64,000 nt of DNA from Thauera butanivorans NBRC 103042 (lineage in GTDB: Bacteria; Pseudomonadota; Gammaproteobacteria; Burkholderiales; Rhodocyclaceae). The notes below the pieces were generated by a model. That model had not been told where the DNA came from and searched no databases. It worked only from the letters and a program-made list of their open reading frames with translations. The stretch covers positions 1 to 64,000 of the forward strand of contig NZ_BCUG01000005.1 in NCBI RefSeq assembly GCF_001591165.1. The letters run 5' to 3'. Shown here piece after piece: positions 54,387 through 62,879 of this stretch (its first letter is position 1; the number at the start of each line of letters is the position of its first letter). The translations under genes and the position numbers were made by a program.

Positions 54387-55376
54387 ATGAAGAATGCACA
54401 TTCCGTTCCGGAGCCGTCCCGGCAAGCCGACCCGCCAAGCAGCAGCCGGCGCAGCCTGTTCCGCCTGGCGGCCGGTTCGCTGCTGCTGACCACGCTATTC
54501 GGGCAGCGGCCGATGGCGGCAGCCGCTGCCACTTCATCCGGCGGCACGGGCGCCGCACCCGGCGCATGGGCCAGCGGCGGCACGCGCCGGATCGGCCAGG
54601 CAATGAGCTTTCCGGACCCGTTCACGGATTCGCTCGAATCGGCGTGCAGGCTGATCTGCTCGACGACCATCGGGCCCTGTCATACCGCCTCGCCGGAACG
54701 CGTCGACATCAGCGACGGCTGGGACGGCATCCCGCTGCGCATGGCGCTGCGCGTCGTCGATGAGGCCTGCCGTCCGGTGCCGGACGCGATCGTCGAGATC
54801 TGGCACACCAACTACACCGGAGGTTATTCCGGAAACATCATGCGCATGTGCAACAACGACCCGGACGACCGCGAAAGGCAGTTCTTCCGCGGTTACCAGC
54901 GCACCGATGCGCAGGGTGTGGTCGCCTTCGACACCTGCTATCCCGGCTGGTACCGCGGCCGCGCGGTGCATGTCCATGTGCGCGTGCAGCTCGGCGATTA
55001 TCAGGCCGATGACCGTGCGCCCAGCAGCGTCGTCACGCAGTTGCTGTTCAGTGACGAACTGAACGGCCGGATATTCGAAGAGCACGCGCTGTACCAGCGC
55101 TTCGGCCAGCCGGACACCACGCTGGAAACTGACGGCGTGGTCGGCGGGGAGGCGGACAAGACGCCTTATCTGTTCGAGGTCAGCCGCATGGACGATGGTG
55201 TGATGTTCGCCCACAAGACGCTGGTGGTCCGCCAGGCCATGGACGAGCCGCTGTGCAGGGCCAGCGGCGCTCGCTGGGGCGGACGAGGGCCGATGGGTGG
55301 GCCGGGCGGCCCGCCTCCGGGGGGCGATCGCCGCATGCCGCCGCCGGATGGGCGCTTTCCTTCCGCTGGAGGCTAG
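54387..55376 (+). CDS. Tat-exported intradiol ring-cleavage dioxygenase-like protein
   Basis: The 329-residue protein has a twin-arginine signal (SSRRSLFRLAAGSLLLTTLF, residues about 19-38). The dioxygenase fold follows: VDEACRPVPDAIVEIWHTNYTGGYSG, split as VDEACRPVPDAIVEIW and HTNYTGGYSG, then CYPGWYRGRAVHVHVRV. These supply the expected 2-Tyr, 2-His iron ligands. The C-terminal tail after residue about 295 is rich in Gly, Pro and Arg (GPMGGPGGPPPGGDRR). Cytosolic catechol dioxygenases lack a Tat signal, so a secreted member with a different aromatic substrate is likely. Confidence 0.82.
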   Translation: MKNAHSVPEPSRQADPPSSSRRSLFRLAAGSLLLTTLFGQRPMAAAAATSSGGTGAAPGAWASGGTRRIGQAMSFPDPFTDSLESACRLICSTTIGPCHTASPERVDISDGWDGIPLRMALRVVDEACRPVPDAIVEIWHTNYTGGYSGNIMRMCNNDPDDRERQFFRGYQRTDAQGVVAFDTCYPGWYRGRAVHVHVRVQLGDYQADDRAPSSVVTQLLFSDELNGRIFEEHALYQRFGQPDTTLETDGVVGGEADKTPYLFEVSRMDDGVMFAHKTLVVRQAMDEPLCRASGARWGGRGPMGGPGGPPPGGDRRMPPPDGRFPSAGG

Positions 55377-55473
55377 AGACATGCCCAGGCAGGCCGTCGG
55401 AATGAATCCTGTCTTTTATCGGTACAGGTGATCGAGGTAGTATTACAAAAAGGAAATACAGACGGAGCCCGCC

Positions 55474-55740
55474 ATGACCATCTCGATACGTCTGCCCGCC
55501 GAAGACGAAGCCCTGCTCGAGCGTGCCGCCAGCCGGCTGCACGTGAGCAAGTCGGAGTTCATCCGGCGCAGCATCGCGGCCTATGCCGCCAAGGTCGTGC
55601 CGGCGGAACGCAGTGTGGCCGAGATCGACGATCTGTATATCGGTAAGGGGGGCGGCTTGCGACAGCCGGAAAGCGTGGCCGATCCCCGCAAACGAGCCGT
55701 CGTGGAGCGCCTGCGTGAAAAGCACGGATACGCTGACTGA
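55474..55740 (+). CDS. Ribbon-helix-helix antitoxin
   Basis: The 88-residue protein starts MTISIRLPAEDEALLERAAS, a CopG/RHH DNA-binding strand, followed by LHVSKSEFIRRSIAAYA, the helix-turn. The C-terminal half (IDDLYIGKGG, then KRAVVERLREKHG) would bind the toxin. It overlaps the PIN toxin gene by 26 bp, as usual for such pairs. It probably represses its own operon together with the toxin. Confidence 0.88.
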   Translation: MTISIRLPAEDEALLERAASRLHVSKSEFIRRSIAAYAAKVVPAERSVAEIDDLYIGKGGGLRQPESVADPRKRAVVERLREKHGYAD

Positions 55741-56137
55741 CACCGGCTTTCTGGTCGCCCTGTTCAACGATGGCGACATTCACCACGCCAGCGCAAGGAA
55801 GATGCTGGCGAAACTGGCCGGCGCCCGCCTGTACACCGTCTGGGAAGTGCTGACCGAAGCTGGGCATCTGCTGGATGACGTGGGCAAGCTCAATCTCATG
55901 CGCTGGGCTGCTGCCGGGCGTTTGACGCTCTTGGCGAGCGAACCAGCCAGCTTGGGAGACATGGCCGATTTCATGGTGCGGTATGCAGACGGTGGGGCTG
56001 ATCTGGCCGATGTGGCGCTTGTTTTCGCTGCCGATCGTACCGGCATCCACAACATCCTTACCGTGGATCGCCGCGATTTCGACCGCTATCGCAGTCCGCG
56101 AGGCAAGAAGCTCAAGCGGCTGTGGATCGAGGATTGA
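55715..56137 (+). CDS. PIN-domain toxin (VapC-like)
   Basis: GTG 55715 begins inside the antitoxin gene and gives 140 residues. The PIN acidic residues are seen in DTLTDTGFLVALFNDGD (first Asp), VWEVLTEAGHLL (Glu), GADLADVALVFAADR (Asp) and ILTVDRRDFDRYR (Asp). All four catalytic positions are present, so it is probably an active RNase controlled by the upstream antitoxin. A strong hairpin lies 46 bp after the stop. Confidence 0.86.
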   Translation: MKSTDTLTDTGFLVALFNDGDIHHASARKMLAKLAGARLYTVWEVLTEAGHLLDDVGKLNLMRWAAAGRLTLLASEPASLGDMADFMVRYADGGADLADVALVFAADRTGIHNILTVDRRDFDRYRSPRGKKLKRLWIED

Positions 56138-56183
56138 AACACCCGAAAGAACATCGAGGCCGTCCTGCAGCACGACCCTTGCG

Positions 56184-56218
56184 AGCCTGAGGCGTGCCGG
56201 CCCGGCACGCCTCAGGCT
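56184..56218. terminator. Strong inverted repeat between convergent genes
   Basis: The 17-bp arms AGCCTGAGGCGTGCCGG and CCGGCACGCCTCAGGCT are perfect mates separated by one base. They lie between the PIN toxin (+) and the GlsB-type gene (-), so the structure can act as a bidirectional terminator. The T-run after the stem is weak. Confidence 0.65.
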
Positions 56219-56221
56219 GCT

Positions 56222-56473
56222 TCATTTCCTGACCGCCCTCACGATGCCGATCAGGATGCAAGCGCCGACGACGCCGGCCACCAGGTAGCCGATCCAGCCG
56301 CCGAAGGAGACGCCGAGGATTCCGAACAGGAAGCTCGCCACCGAGGCGCCGATGATGCCGAGCACGATGTTCATCAGGACGCCGGTATTGCTCTTCATCA
56401 AACCCGAAGCAATCCAGCCCGCGATGCCGCCAATGATGACCGCGGCCAGCCAGCCGATACCCATGTCGCTCAT
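56222..56473 (-). CDS. GlsB/YeaQ/YmgE family membrane protein
   Basis: The 83-residue protein has three hydrophobic stretches with glycine zipper-like motifs: IIGGIAGWIASGLM, MNIVLGIIGASVASFLFG and GWIGYLVAGVVGACILIGIV. This is the pattern of transglycosylase-associated (GlsB/YeaQ/YmgE) proteins induced under stress in several bacteria. ATG 56473 is preferred because GGAGG lies upstream at the proper distance; a GTG two codons earlier also fits. The function is not defined. Confidence 0.88.
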   Translation of the reverse strand: MSDMGIGWLAAVIIGGIAGWIASGLMKSNTGVLMNIVLGIIGASVASFLFGILGVSFGGWIGYLVAGVVGACILIGIVRAVRK

Positions 56474-56644
56474 CTGCACGTCCTCCCGATCAGTTGAAAC
56501 AGTGGAAATGCCCGCTGCCGCTGCAATGGCGGCGCAAACCGGATTATGCGGGAGCGCTTCGCGGCGCCCAGACGGAAATGGAAAGAAAGCATTACGCGGG
56601 CCCGGGGCCTGCCGGGTGGAGGCGTTCGAGGCAAGCGCATCGGC

Positions 56645-57829
56645 TCAGGCGCCGAGATCGGCGAGGGGATGCGGGCCGCTGTAACGAGGCTCGAAGTGGT
56701 CCGCGATGATCTCGTCGGGGACGGCTTCCAGGCTGGCGAATTGCCAGCGCGGCTTGCGGTCCTTGTCGATCAGCAGCGCACGCACGCCTTCGGCGAAGTC
56801 GCGGTGGGCGGTGGCGGCGACCGAGACGTGGTATTCGGTGCGGAACACCTCGGCCAGCGACATGTGGCGCGTCCTTTGCCACAGTTCCCACGACAGCTTT
56901 GCCGAACTCGGCGCGCCGTGCGCGAAAGTCTTGCCGGCGTTGGCGAGCCAGGGGTCGGCATCGTCGACCAGCGCGGCCAGGCGGGCGGCGATGGCTGCCA
57001 ACCCGTCGTGGCCGATCAATGCCTCGATGCGGTCGTAATGTGCCCGCAATGGCGAGTCCGGCACTGCTGTGGATTCGGCCAGGCGGTCGAGCAGGGCGCC
57101 GAGGCGGGCGTGGTTGGCGGTGTTGCCGGCCGCATCCGGTGTTTCCCAGCGGGTCTCGGCGAGCAGCGCCGGCAACTGCGTCCGCTGGGCGTCGTCGATG
57201 ATGAAATCGGCCAGCCCGGCGAAGCGGGCGTCGGCGGCGTTGATCGGTACGCCGGTCAGCGCCAGGAACAGCCCGCTGCGGCCCGGCATGCGGCGCAGGA
57301 ACCAGCTGCCGCCGACGTCCGGGTACAGGCCGATGGTGATCTCCGGCATCGCCATGCGGGTGGTGGGGGTGGCGACACGGTGCGAGGCGCCGGCCATCAG
57401 GCCGATGCCGCCGCCCATGACGATGCCCTGGCCCCAGCACAGCACCGGCTTGGGGTAGGTGTGGATGCGGTGGTCGAGGCGGTATTCGCGCTCGAAGAAG
57501 GCCTTGACCTCGGCCGGTGCCTCGCCTGCGGGTGCGGCCTTGATCGCATGGTGGAGCGCGGCGACGTCGCCGCCGGCGCAGAAGGCCTTCTCACCCGCAC
57601 CGTCGAGCAGCACGCCGACGATGGCGGGGTCGGCCGCCCAGGCGTCGAGCTGCGGCGCGAGGCGGTCGATCATCTGCAGCGACAGGGCGTTGAGGCTCCT
57701 GGGCGCGTTCAGCGTCGCATGGCCGAAGCGCCGGCCGCAGGCGGTGGGGATTTCACGCAGGATCACGCAGTCATTGGCTGCCGGGGCCGATGCCGGCGGT
57801 GTCGGGATGGATTCGGGGTGTCTGCTCAT
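56645..57829 (-). CDS. Enoyl-CoA hydratase/isomerase family, 3-hydroxyisobutyryl-CoA hydrolase-like
   Basis: The 394-residue protein starts at ATG 57829, with GGAGAG 6 bases upstream; a second in-frame ATG at 57835 is possible. The crotonase core has KAFCAGGDVAALHHAI, GIVMGGGIGLMAGASHRV and MPEITIGLYPDVGGSWFL, where the Glu and Asp are the residues used by 3-hydroxyisobutyryl-CoA hydrolases. ARFAGLADFIID and a longer C-terminal domain match the ECH_2 group. It would convert 3-hydroxyisobutyryl-CoA to 3-hydroxyisobutyrate in valine breakdown. The mmsA gene upstream in the same direction supports that, although the substrate is inferred. Confidence 0.82.
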   Translation of the reverse strand: MSRHPESIPTPPASAPAANDCVILREIPTACGRRFGHATLNAPRSLNALSLQMIDRLAPQLDAWAADPAIVGVLLDGAGEKAFCAGGDVAALHHAIKAAPAGEAPAEVKAFFEREYRLDHRIHTYPKPVLCWGQGIVMGGGIGLMAGASHRVATPTTRMAMPEITIGLYPDVGGSWFLRRMPGRSGLFLALTGVPINAADARFAGLADFIIDDAQRTQLPALLAETRWETPDAAGNTANHARLGALLDRLAESTAVPDSPLRAHYDRIEALIGHDGLAAIAARLAALVDDADPWLANAGKTFAHGAPSSAKLSWELWQRTRHMSLAEVFRTEYHVSVAATAHRDFAEGVRALLIDKDRKPRWQFASLEAVPDEIIADHFEPRYSGPHPLADLGA

Positions 57830-57972
57830 CGGCATCTCTCCATTGATGGTATGCGGCGGCCTGCGCAGGGACATGCCGCGGCCGCCGTTCTCATTTTCGC
57901 CGCCGGGGCCTCCCAGGGCCAACAAGGCGGCGGGAGGCAGCGGCCCGCAGCGCTGCGGAGCGTGGCCGTCCT

Positions 57973-59589
57973 TCAGCGTCCGCGCGCCGCGCGGATCAGT
58001 TGCGCGCCCCGTTCGGCGATCATGATGGTCGGCGAGCTGGTGTTGCCCGAGGTGATGCTGGGCATGATCGAAGCATCGACGACGCGCACGCCGGCGATGC
58101 CACGCAGCCGCAGTTCGGAGTCGGTGACGGCGGAATCGTCGTCGCTGCGTCCCATCCTGCAGGTGCCGACCGGGTGGAAGATGGTGGTGCCGATGTTGCC
58201 GGCGGCATGGATCAACTGCTCGTCGGTGGTGAAGTCCGGCCCCGGCAGGTATTCGACCGGCTGGAAGGGCGCCAGCGCCGGCTGGCTGGCGATCTTGCGG
58301 GTCAGGCGCAACGCGCGCGCGGCCTTCTGGCGGTCGGCCTCGTGCGTCAGGTAGCAGGGGGCGATCTTCGGTGCGCTGGCGGGGTCGCGGTCGCGGATGT
58401 CGATATGGCCGCGGGATTGCGGGCGCAGGTCGCAGACGCTGGCGGTGAAGGCCGGGAATTTGTGCAGCGGGTCGCCGAACTTGTCCAGCGACAGCGGCTG
58501 GACGTGGTATTCCAGATCGGGTGTCGGCACCGAGGGGTCGGAATGCGCGAACAGGCCGAGCTGGCTGGGTGCCATCGTCAGCGGGCCGCTCCGTTTGAAG
58601 GCGTATTCCAGCGCCATCATGGCCTTGCCCCACAGGCTGTTGGCCTGGCGGTTCAGCGTCTTGATGCCCTGCACCTTGTATACGCTGCGGATCTGCAGAT
58701 GGTCCTGCAGGTTGCGACCGACGCCGGGCAGCGCATGGGCGACCGGAATGCCGAGTTCCTGCAGCAGGGCCGGATCGCCGATGCCGGAGCGCTGCAGGAT
58801 GGCTGGAGAGCCGACGGCGCCGGCGGCGAGCACGACCTCGATGCGGCTGCGTGCCACGCAGGCCTCGTTGCCGAGGCGGAATTCGATGCCGCGTGCCTGG
58901 CGGCCTTCCAGCACCAGCTTGTCGGACAGCGCACCGGTGACGATGCGCAGGTTCGGGCGCTTGCGCACCGGATCGAGGAAGCCGCGTGCGCTGCTCCAGC
59001 GCGTGCCGCGCTTCTGGTTCACTTCGAACTGGCTGACGCCGAGGTTGTTGCCGCCGTTGAAGTCGGGCGTGGCCGGAACGCCGGCCTGCGTTGCCGCTTC
59101 GGCAAAGCGGTCGAGGATGTCCCATCTCAGGCGCTGCTGTTCCACCCGCCATTCGCCCTTGCCGCCGTGGAGGTCGTTGCCGCCGGTCCAATGGTTCTCG
59201 ACGCGCTTGAACAGCGGCATGACTTCTTTCCAGGCCCAGCCGGCATCGCCGGTGGCTTCGGCCCAGGAATCGTAGTCGCGCGCCTGGCCGCGCAGATAGA
59301 GCATGGCGTTGATCAGCGTGCTGCCGCCCAGGCCCTTGCCGCGGGCGTAGATGATGGAGCGGCCGTTGAGGCCCGGCTCCGGTTCGGTCTTGTAGCACCA
59401 GTCGGTGCGCGGATTGTTGATGCAGTACAGGTAGCCGACCGGGATCCTGGTCCAGATCCATCTTTCGTCGTTGCCGGCTTCGAGCAGCAGCACGCTCACG
59501 TCGGAGTCTGCCGACAGGCGGTTGGCCAGCACGCAGCCGGCGGCACCGCCGCCGACCACGATGTAATCGAATTCACCGAAGTCTTTCAT
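57973..59589 (-). CDS. GMC-family FAD-dependent oxidoreductase (choline/alcohol dehydrogenase-like)
   Basis: The 538-residue protein starts MKDFGEFDYIVVGGGAAGCV, split as MKDFGEFDYIVVGGG and AAGCV, the FAD-binding motif. GMC signature 1 appears as RGKGLGGSTLINAMLYLRG and signature 2 as GAVGSPAILQRSGIG. The C-terminal active site has HPVGTCRMG and ASIMPSITSGNTSSPTIMIAE, split as ASIMPSITSGNTSS and PTIMIAE. GMC enzymes oxidise alcohols to aldehydes. Between the hydrolase-like gene and mmsA it could convert a hydroxy acid to its semialdehyde in place of MmsB; this is an inference. Confidence 0.88.
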   Translation of the reverse strand: MKDFGEFDYIVVGGGAAGCVLANRLSADSDVSVLLLEAGNDERWIWTRIPVGYLYCINNPRTDWCYKTEPEPGLNGRSIIYARGKGLGGSTLINAMLYLRGQARDYDSWAEATGDAGWAWKEVMPLFKRVENHWTGGNDLHGGKGEWRVEQQRLRWDILDRFAEAATQAGVPATPDFNGGNNLGVSQFEVNQKRGTRWSSARGFLDPVRKRPNLRIVTGALSDKLVLEGRQARGIEFRLGNEACVARSRIEVVLAAGAVGSPAILQRSGIGDPALLQELGIPVAHALPGVGRNLQDHLQIRSVYKVQGIKTLNRQANSLWGKAMMALEYAFKRSGPLTMAPSQLGLFAHSDPSVPTPDLEYHVQPLSLDKFGDPLHKFPAFTASVCDLRPQSRGHIDIRDRDPASAPKIAPCYLTHEADRQKAARALRLTRKIASQPALAPFQPVEYLPGPDFTTDEQLIHAAGNIGTTIFHPVGTCRMGRSDDDSAVTDSELRLRGIAGVRVVDASIMPSITSGNTSSPTIMIAERGAQLIRAARGR

Positions 59590-59669
59590 GGGGGCACTCC
59601 TGGGGGTCGAGTTTCGTGGCGCCCGCCGCCGGGGGGTGGCGGGCGGTCCGCTGAGGAGGACTTGCCGGG

Positions 59670-61181
59670 TCAGTTGACCGGCATCACGAACTCGGGCCCC
59701 TTGGAGCCGCTGTCGGGCCAGCGCTGCATGATGCTCTTGTAGCGGGTGTAGAAGCGCACGCCTTCCTCGCCGTAGCCGTGGTGGTCGCCGAACAGGCTCT
59801 GCTTCCAGCCGCCGAACGAATGCCAGGCCATCGGCACCGGCAGCGGCACGTTGATGCCGACCATGCCGACCTGGATCTTCTGGGCGAATTCCTGCGCCGT
59901 GCGGCCGTCGCGGGTGTAGCAGGCGACGCCGTTGCCGAAGGCGTGGGCGTTGATCATCGCCACCGCCTCGGCGAAGGTATCGACGCGGACCACGCACAGC
60001 ACCGGGCCGAAGATTTCCTCGTCGTAGATCTTCATGCCGGGCTTGACGTGGTCGAACAGCGTGGCGCCGAGGAAGTAGCCGTCTTCGCGGCCGGGCACGA
60101 CCAGGCCGCGGCCGTCGAGCACCAGGCTGGCGCCCTGTTCGACGCCGGAAGCGATGTAGTCCTCGATGCGCGCCTTGGCCTCCTGCGTGACCACCGGGCC
60201 CATGTCGGCACCGCTGGCTTCGCCGTCGTCGACCTTGAGCTTTTCGGCGCGGCTCTTCACCTTGGCGATCAGCTCGTCGGCGATGCTGCCGACCGCGACC
60301 GCGACCGAGATCGCCATGCAGCGTTCGCCGGCCGAGCCGTAGGCGGCGCCGATCAGCGCGTCAGCCGCTTGGTCGAGGTCGGCGTCGGGCATCACCACCA
60401 TGTGGTTCTTGGCGCCGCCCAGGGCCTGGGCGCGCTTGCCGTTGCGCGCGGCGGTCTCGTAGATGTATTTCGCGATCGGGGTCGAGCCGACGAAGCTGAC
60501 CGCCTGCACGTCGGGGTGGTTCAGCAGCGCATCCACCGCGGTCTTGTCGCCCTGCACGACGTTGAACACGCCTGCCGGCAGGCCGGCTTCGCGGAACAGC
60601 TCGCCGAGCAGCAGCGAGGGCGAGGGGTCGCGCTCGGAGGGCTTCAGCACGAAGGCGTTGCCGCAGGCGATCGACACCGGCGCCATCCACATCGGCACCA
60701 TGACGGGGAAATTGAACGGGGTGATGCCGGCGGTGACGCCCAGCGGCATGCGCTGGTTCCAGTTGGCGATGCCGCCGCCCACGTTGTCGGAGTACTGGCC
60801 CTTCAGAAGCTGCGGAATGCCGCAGGCGAACTCGATGATTTCCAGGCCGCGCTGCACTTCGCCCCTGGCGTCGGGGAAGGTCTTGCCGTGCTCGCGGGTG
60901 ACCAGACGGGCGAGGTCGCCGGTGTGGCGCTCGACCAGTTCCTTCATCCGGAACAGCACGCGGGCGCGGCGCTGGACGGCCAGCGCGCCCCACTCGGGCT
61001 GGGCGGCGGCAGCGGAGGCGACGGCGGCATCGACTTCGGCCCGGGTTGCAAGCGCGACCTGGCGCGAAACCTTGCCCAGGGCGGGATCGTAAACCGCGGT
61101 CTCGCCGCCTTCACCGGGGCGGAATTCGTTGTCGATCCAGTGGCCGACGCGGCTTTGGGGCGAGGCGTAGGTAAAGCTCAT
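59670..61181 (-). CDS. mmsA: CoA-acylating methylmalonate-semialdehyde dehydrogenase
   Basis: The 503-residue aldehyde dehydrogenase begins [16 protein letters not shown], with AAGGAGA 7 bases upstream of ATG 61181. It contains [32 protein letters not shown], the active-site Cys in [12 protein letters not shown], and [18 protein letters not shown], split as [11 protein letters not shown] and HSFGGWK. These fit MmsA/IolA enzymes, which turn methylmalonate or malonate semialdehyde into propionyl- or acetyl-CoA. A copy of the 46-bp repeat lies at 61248-61293, 67 bp before the start, so it probably has its own LysR-controlled promoter. Confidence 0.93.
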   Translation of the reverse strand: MSFTYASPQSRVGHWIDNEFRPGEGGETAVYDPALGKVSRQVALATRAEVDAAVASAAAAQPEWGALAVQRRARVLFRMKELVERHTGDLARLVTREHGKTFPDARGEVQRGLEIIEFACGIPQLLKGQYSDNVGGGIANWNQRMPLGVTAGITPFNFPVMVPMWMAPVSIACGNAFVLKPSERDPSPSLLLGELFREAGLPAGVFNVVQGDKTAVDALLNHPDVQAVSFVGSTPIAKYIYETAARNGKRAQALGGAKNHMVVMPDADLDQAADALIGAAYGSAGERCMAISVAVAVGSIADELIAKVKSRAEKLKVDDGEASGADMGPVVTQEAKARIEDYIASGVEQGASLVLDGRGLVVPGREDGYFLGATLFDHVKPGMKIYDEEIFGPVLCVVRVDTFAEAVAMINAHAFGNGVACYTRDGRTAQEFAQKIQVGMVGINVPLPVPMAWHSFGGWKQSLFGDHHGYGEEGVRFYTRYKSIMQRWPDSGSKGPEFVMPVN

Positions 61182-61247
61182 ATCGATTTCTCCTTCTGTG
61201 GTGTGTGGGGGCTTGGTGCTTTGCATTAAAACGACTGCGGGGGGACT

Positions 61248-61293
61248 GGTCCAATGACTTATTATTAGATTTGATATTTTGATTGCTAATATC
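61248..61293. promoter_or_regulatory. 46-bp repeat, copy A (candidate LysR operator before mmsA)
   Basis: This sequence starts GGTCCAATGACTTATTATTA and ends GATTGCTAATATC. It matches copy B at 62832-62877 at 40 of 46 positions without gaps. It contains an imperfect form of the palindrome CCAATGA-N4-TCATTGG and the perfect short palindrome ATT-N3-AAT in ATTGCTAAT. It lies between gntP and mmsA and would lie just upstream of the mmsA promoter. Confidence 0.72.
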
Positions 61294-61310
61294 CCGGGCC
61301 TTTGGAGCCA

Positions 61311-61336
61311 GCCCCCGGCGCAGCTGCGCGGGGGGC
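61311..61336 (-). terminator. GC-rich hairpin just after gntP
   Basis: Arms GCCCCCGGCGCAG (61311-61323) and CTGCGCGGGGGGC (61324-61336) pair with one mismatch immediately downstream of the gntP stop codon. No U-tract follows on the minus strand, so termination would be imperfect. It separates gntP from the mmsA promoter region. Confidence 0.4.
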
Positions 61337-61339
61337 GCC

Positions 61340-62731
61340 TCAGACGATGCCGAATGTGTAGTACACGGCGATGACCAAGAAGGCCGCTATCGTCTTGATG
61401 ATGGTGATGGCGAAAATGTCCTTGTAGGACTGGCGGTGGGTCAGGCCCGTCACCGCGAGCAGCGTGATGACGGCACCGTTGTGCGGCAGGGTGTCCATGC
61501 CGCCGGAAGCCATGGCGGATACCCGGTGCAGCACTTCCATCGGAATGCCCGCCGCCGTCGCGTTCTGGATGAAGGTGTCGGCCATGGCGGCGAGCGCAAT
61601 GCTCATGCCGCCGGAGGCGGAGCCGGTGATGCCGGCCAGCGAGGTGATCGTCACCGCCTGGTTGATCAAGGGATCGGGAATCGCCTTGAGGCCTTCGGCC
61701 ACCACCAGGAAGCCGGGCAGTCCGGCGATGACAGCGCCGAAACCGTATTCCGAGGCGGTATTCATCGTCGCCAGCAGCGAGCCGCCGATCGCCAACTGGG
61801 TGCCTTTGGCGAAGCGTCTGGCCACCGTCTTGAAGGCGAACACCATCACCGTCAGGATGCCCGCCAGCAGGGCCGCCTCCACCGCCCAGATGGCGACAAC
61901 CTTGGAAACGTCGGTCGTTATCGATGTGGTGGCGCCCGCCAGGGTCATTTCGTGCATGTCGCCGTAGAAGCGCGGGATCAGGCTGGTGAAGACCTTGTTC
62001 ATCACGCCGACCAGCACCAGCGGCAGCAGCGCGATCGCGGGGTGGGGCATGTTGTCGTGGTCGAAGGGCTCGGGCTCGTTCATCAGGCTGCTGCCGTAGC
62101 CTTCGCTGGCGGCCGCGGCGCGGCGGCGCTGCACTTCCAGATAGATCAGGCCGGTGATCAGGATGAACACCGCGCCGGTGACGCCCAGCCAGGGCGCGGA
62201 CCAGGTGTCGGTCTTGAAGAAGGTGCTGGGAATGATGTTCTGTATCTGCGGCGAGCCGGGCAGCGCGTCCATCGTGAAGGTGAAGCCGCCCAGCGCGATC
62301 GTGCCCGGAATCAGGCGCTTGGGGATGTTGCTCTGGCGGAACATCTCGGCGGCGAAGGGATAGACGGCGAAGACGACGACGAACATCGACACGCCGCCGT
62401 AGGTCAGCAGCGCGCAGACCAGCACGATGGAGAGGATCGCCCGCTTCTGGCCGACGAGTCCGATCACCGTGGAGACGATCGATTTGGAAAAGCCCGACAA
62501 CTCGATGACCTTGCCGAAAATGGCGCCCAGCAGGAAGACCGGGAAGTAGAGCTTGACGAAGCCCACCATCTTTTCCATGAAGACGCTGGAGAACATCGGC
62601 GCCACCAGGGATGGATCGACCAGGAACACCGCGCCTAGCGCTGCGACCGGGGCAAACAGGATGACGCTGTAGCCGCGGTAGGCCACGAACATCAGGAAGG
62701 CAAGTGCCGCGATGACGATCAGCAGGCTCAC
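61340..62731 (-). CDS. GntP/GntT family permease
   Basis: GTG at 62731 is preferred because AGGAGA stands about 6 bases upstream and the hydrophobic N-terminus [21 protein letters not shown] begins there (split as [12 protein letters not shown] and LMFVAYRGY). The 463-residue protein has twelve or more hydrophobic segments with [67 protein letters not shown] and [18 protein letters not shown], all GntP-type. The family carries sugar acids and hydroxy acids. Together with the downstream enzymes, uptake of a branched or short hydroxy acid is likely. The copy-B repeat lies upstream at 62832-62877. Confidence 0.88.
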   Translation of the reverse strand: MSLLIVIAALAFLMFVAYRGYSVILFAPVAALGAVFLVDPSLVAPMFSSVFMEKMVGFVKLYFPVFLLGAIFGKVIELSGFSKSIVSTVIGLVGQKRAILSIVLVCALLTYGGVSMFVVVFAVYPFAAEMFRQSNIPKRLIPGTIALGGFTFTMDALPGSPQIQNIIPSTFFKTDTWSAPWLGVTGAVFILITGLIYLEVQRRRAAAASEGYGSSLMNEPEPFDHDNMPHPAIALLPLVLVGVMNKVFTSLIPRFYGDMHEMTLAGATTSITTDVSKVVAIWAVEAALLAGILTVMVFAFKTVARRFAKGTQLAIGGSLLATMNTASEYGFGAVIAGLPGFLVVAEGLKAIPDPLINQAVTITSLAGITGSASGGMSIALAAMADTFIQNATAAGIPMEVLHRVSAMASGGMDTLPHNGAVITLLAVTGLTHRQSYKDIFAITIIKTIAAFLVIAVYYTFGIV

Positions 62732-62831
62732 GATATCTCCTCTTCTGGTTATGACGAAAGAAAATCCCCCCTTCATTGCGAAAGGGCGCAAGGGTGCAGC
62801 GCGAGGGATTTAAAACCGCCGAAAACCATCC

Positions 62832-62877
62832 GGTCCAATGAGTTATCATTGGATTAGTTATTTCGATTGCTAATATC
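62832..62877. promoter_or_regulatory. 46-bp repeat, copy B (candidate LysR operator between gntP and lysR)
   Basis: This copy starts GGTCCAATGAGTTATCATTG and ends GATTGCTAATATC. It holds a perfect palindrome CCAATGA-GTTA-TCATTGG (62834-62851). It ends 2 bp before the LysR start codon and is about 100 bp upstream of gntP, so it can serve both divergent genes. It matches copy A at 40 of 46 positions. Confidence 0.75.
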
Positions 62878-62879
62878 AA

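Noticed and set aside
59590-59669. Possible small gene between mmsA and the GMC gene
   Set aside because: The 80-bp gap is too short and shows only ordinary spacer sequence with a Shine-Dalgarno-like purine stretch for the GMC gene.
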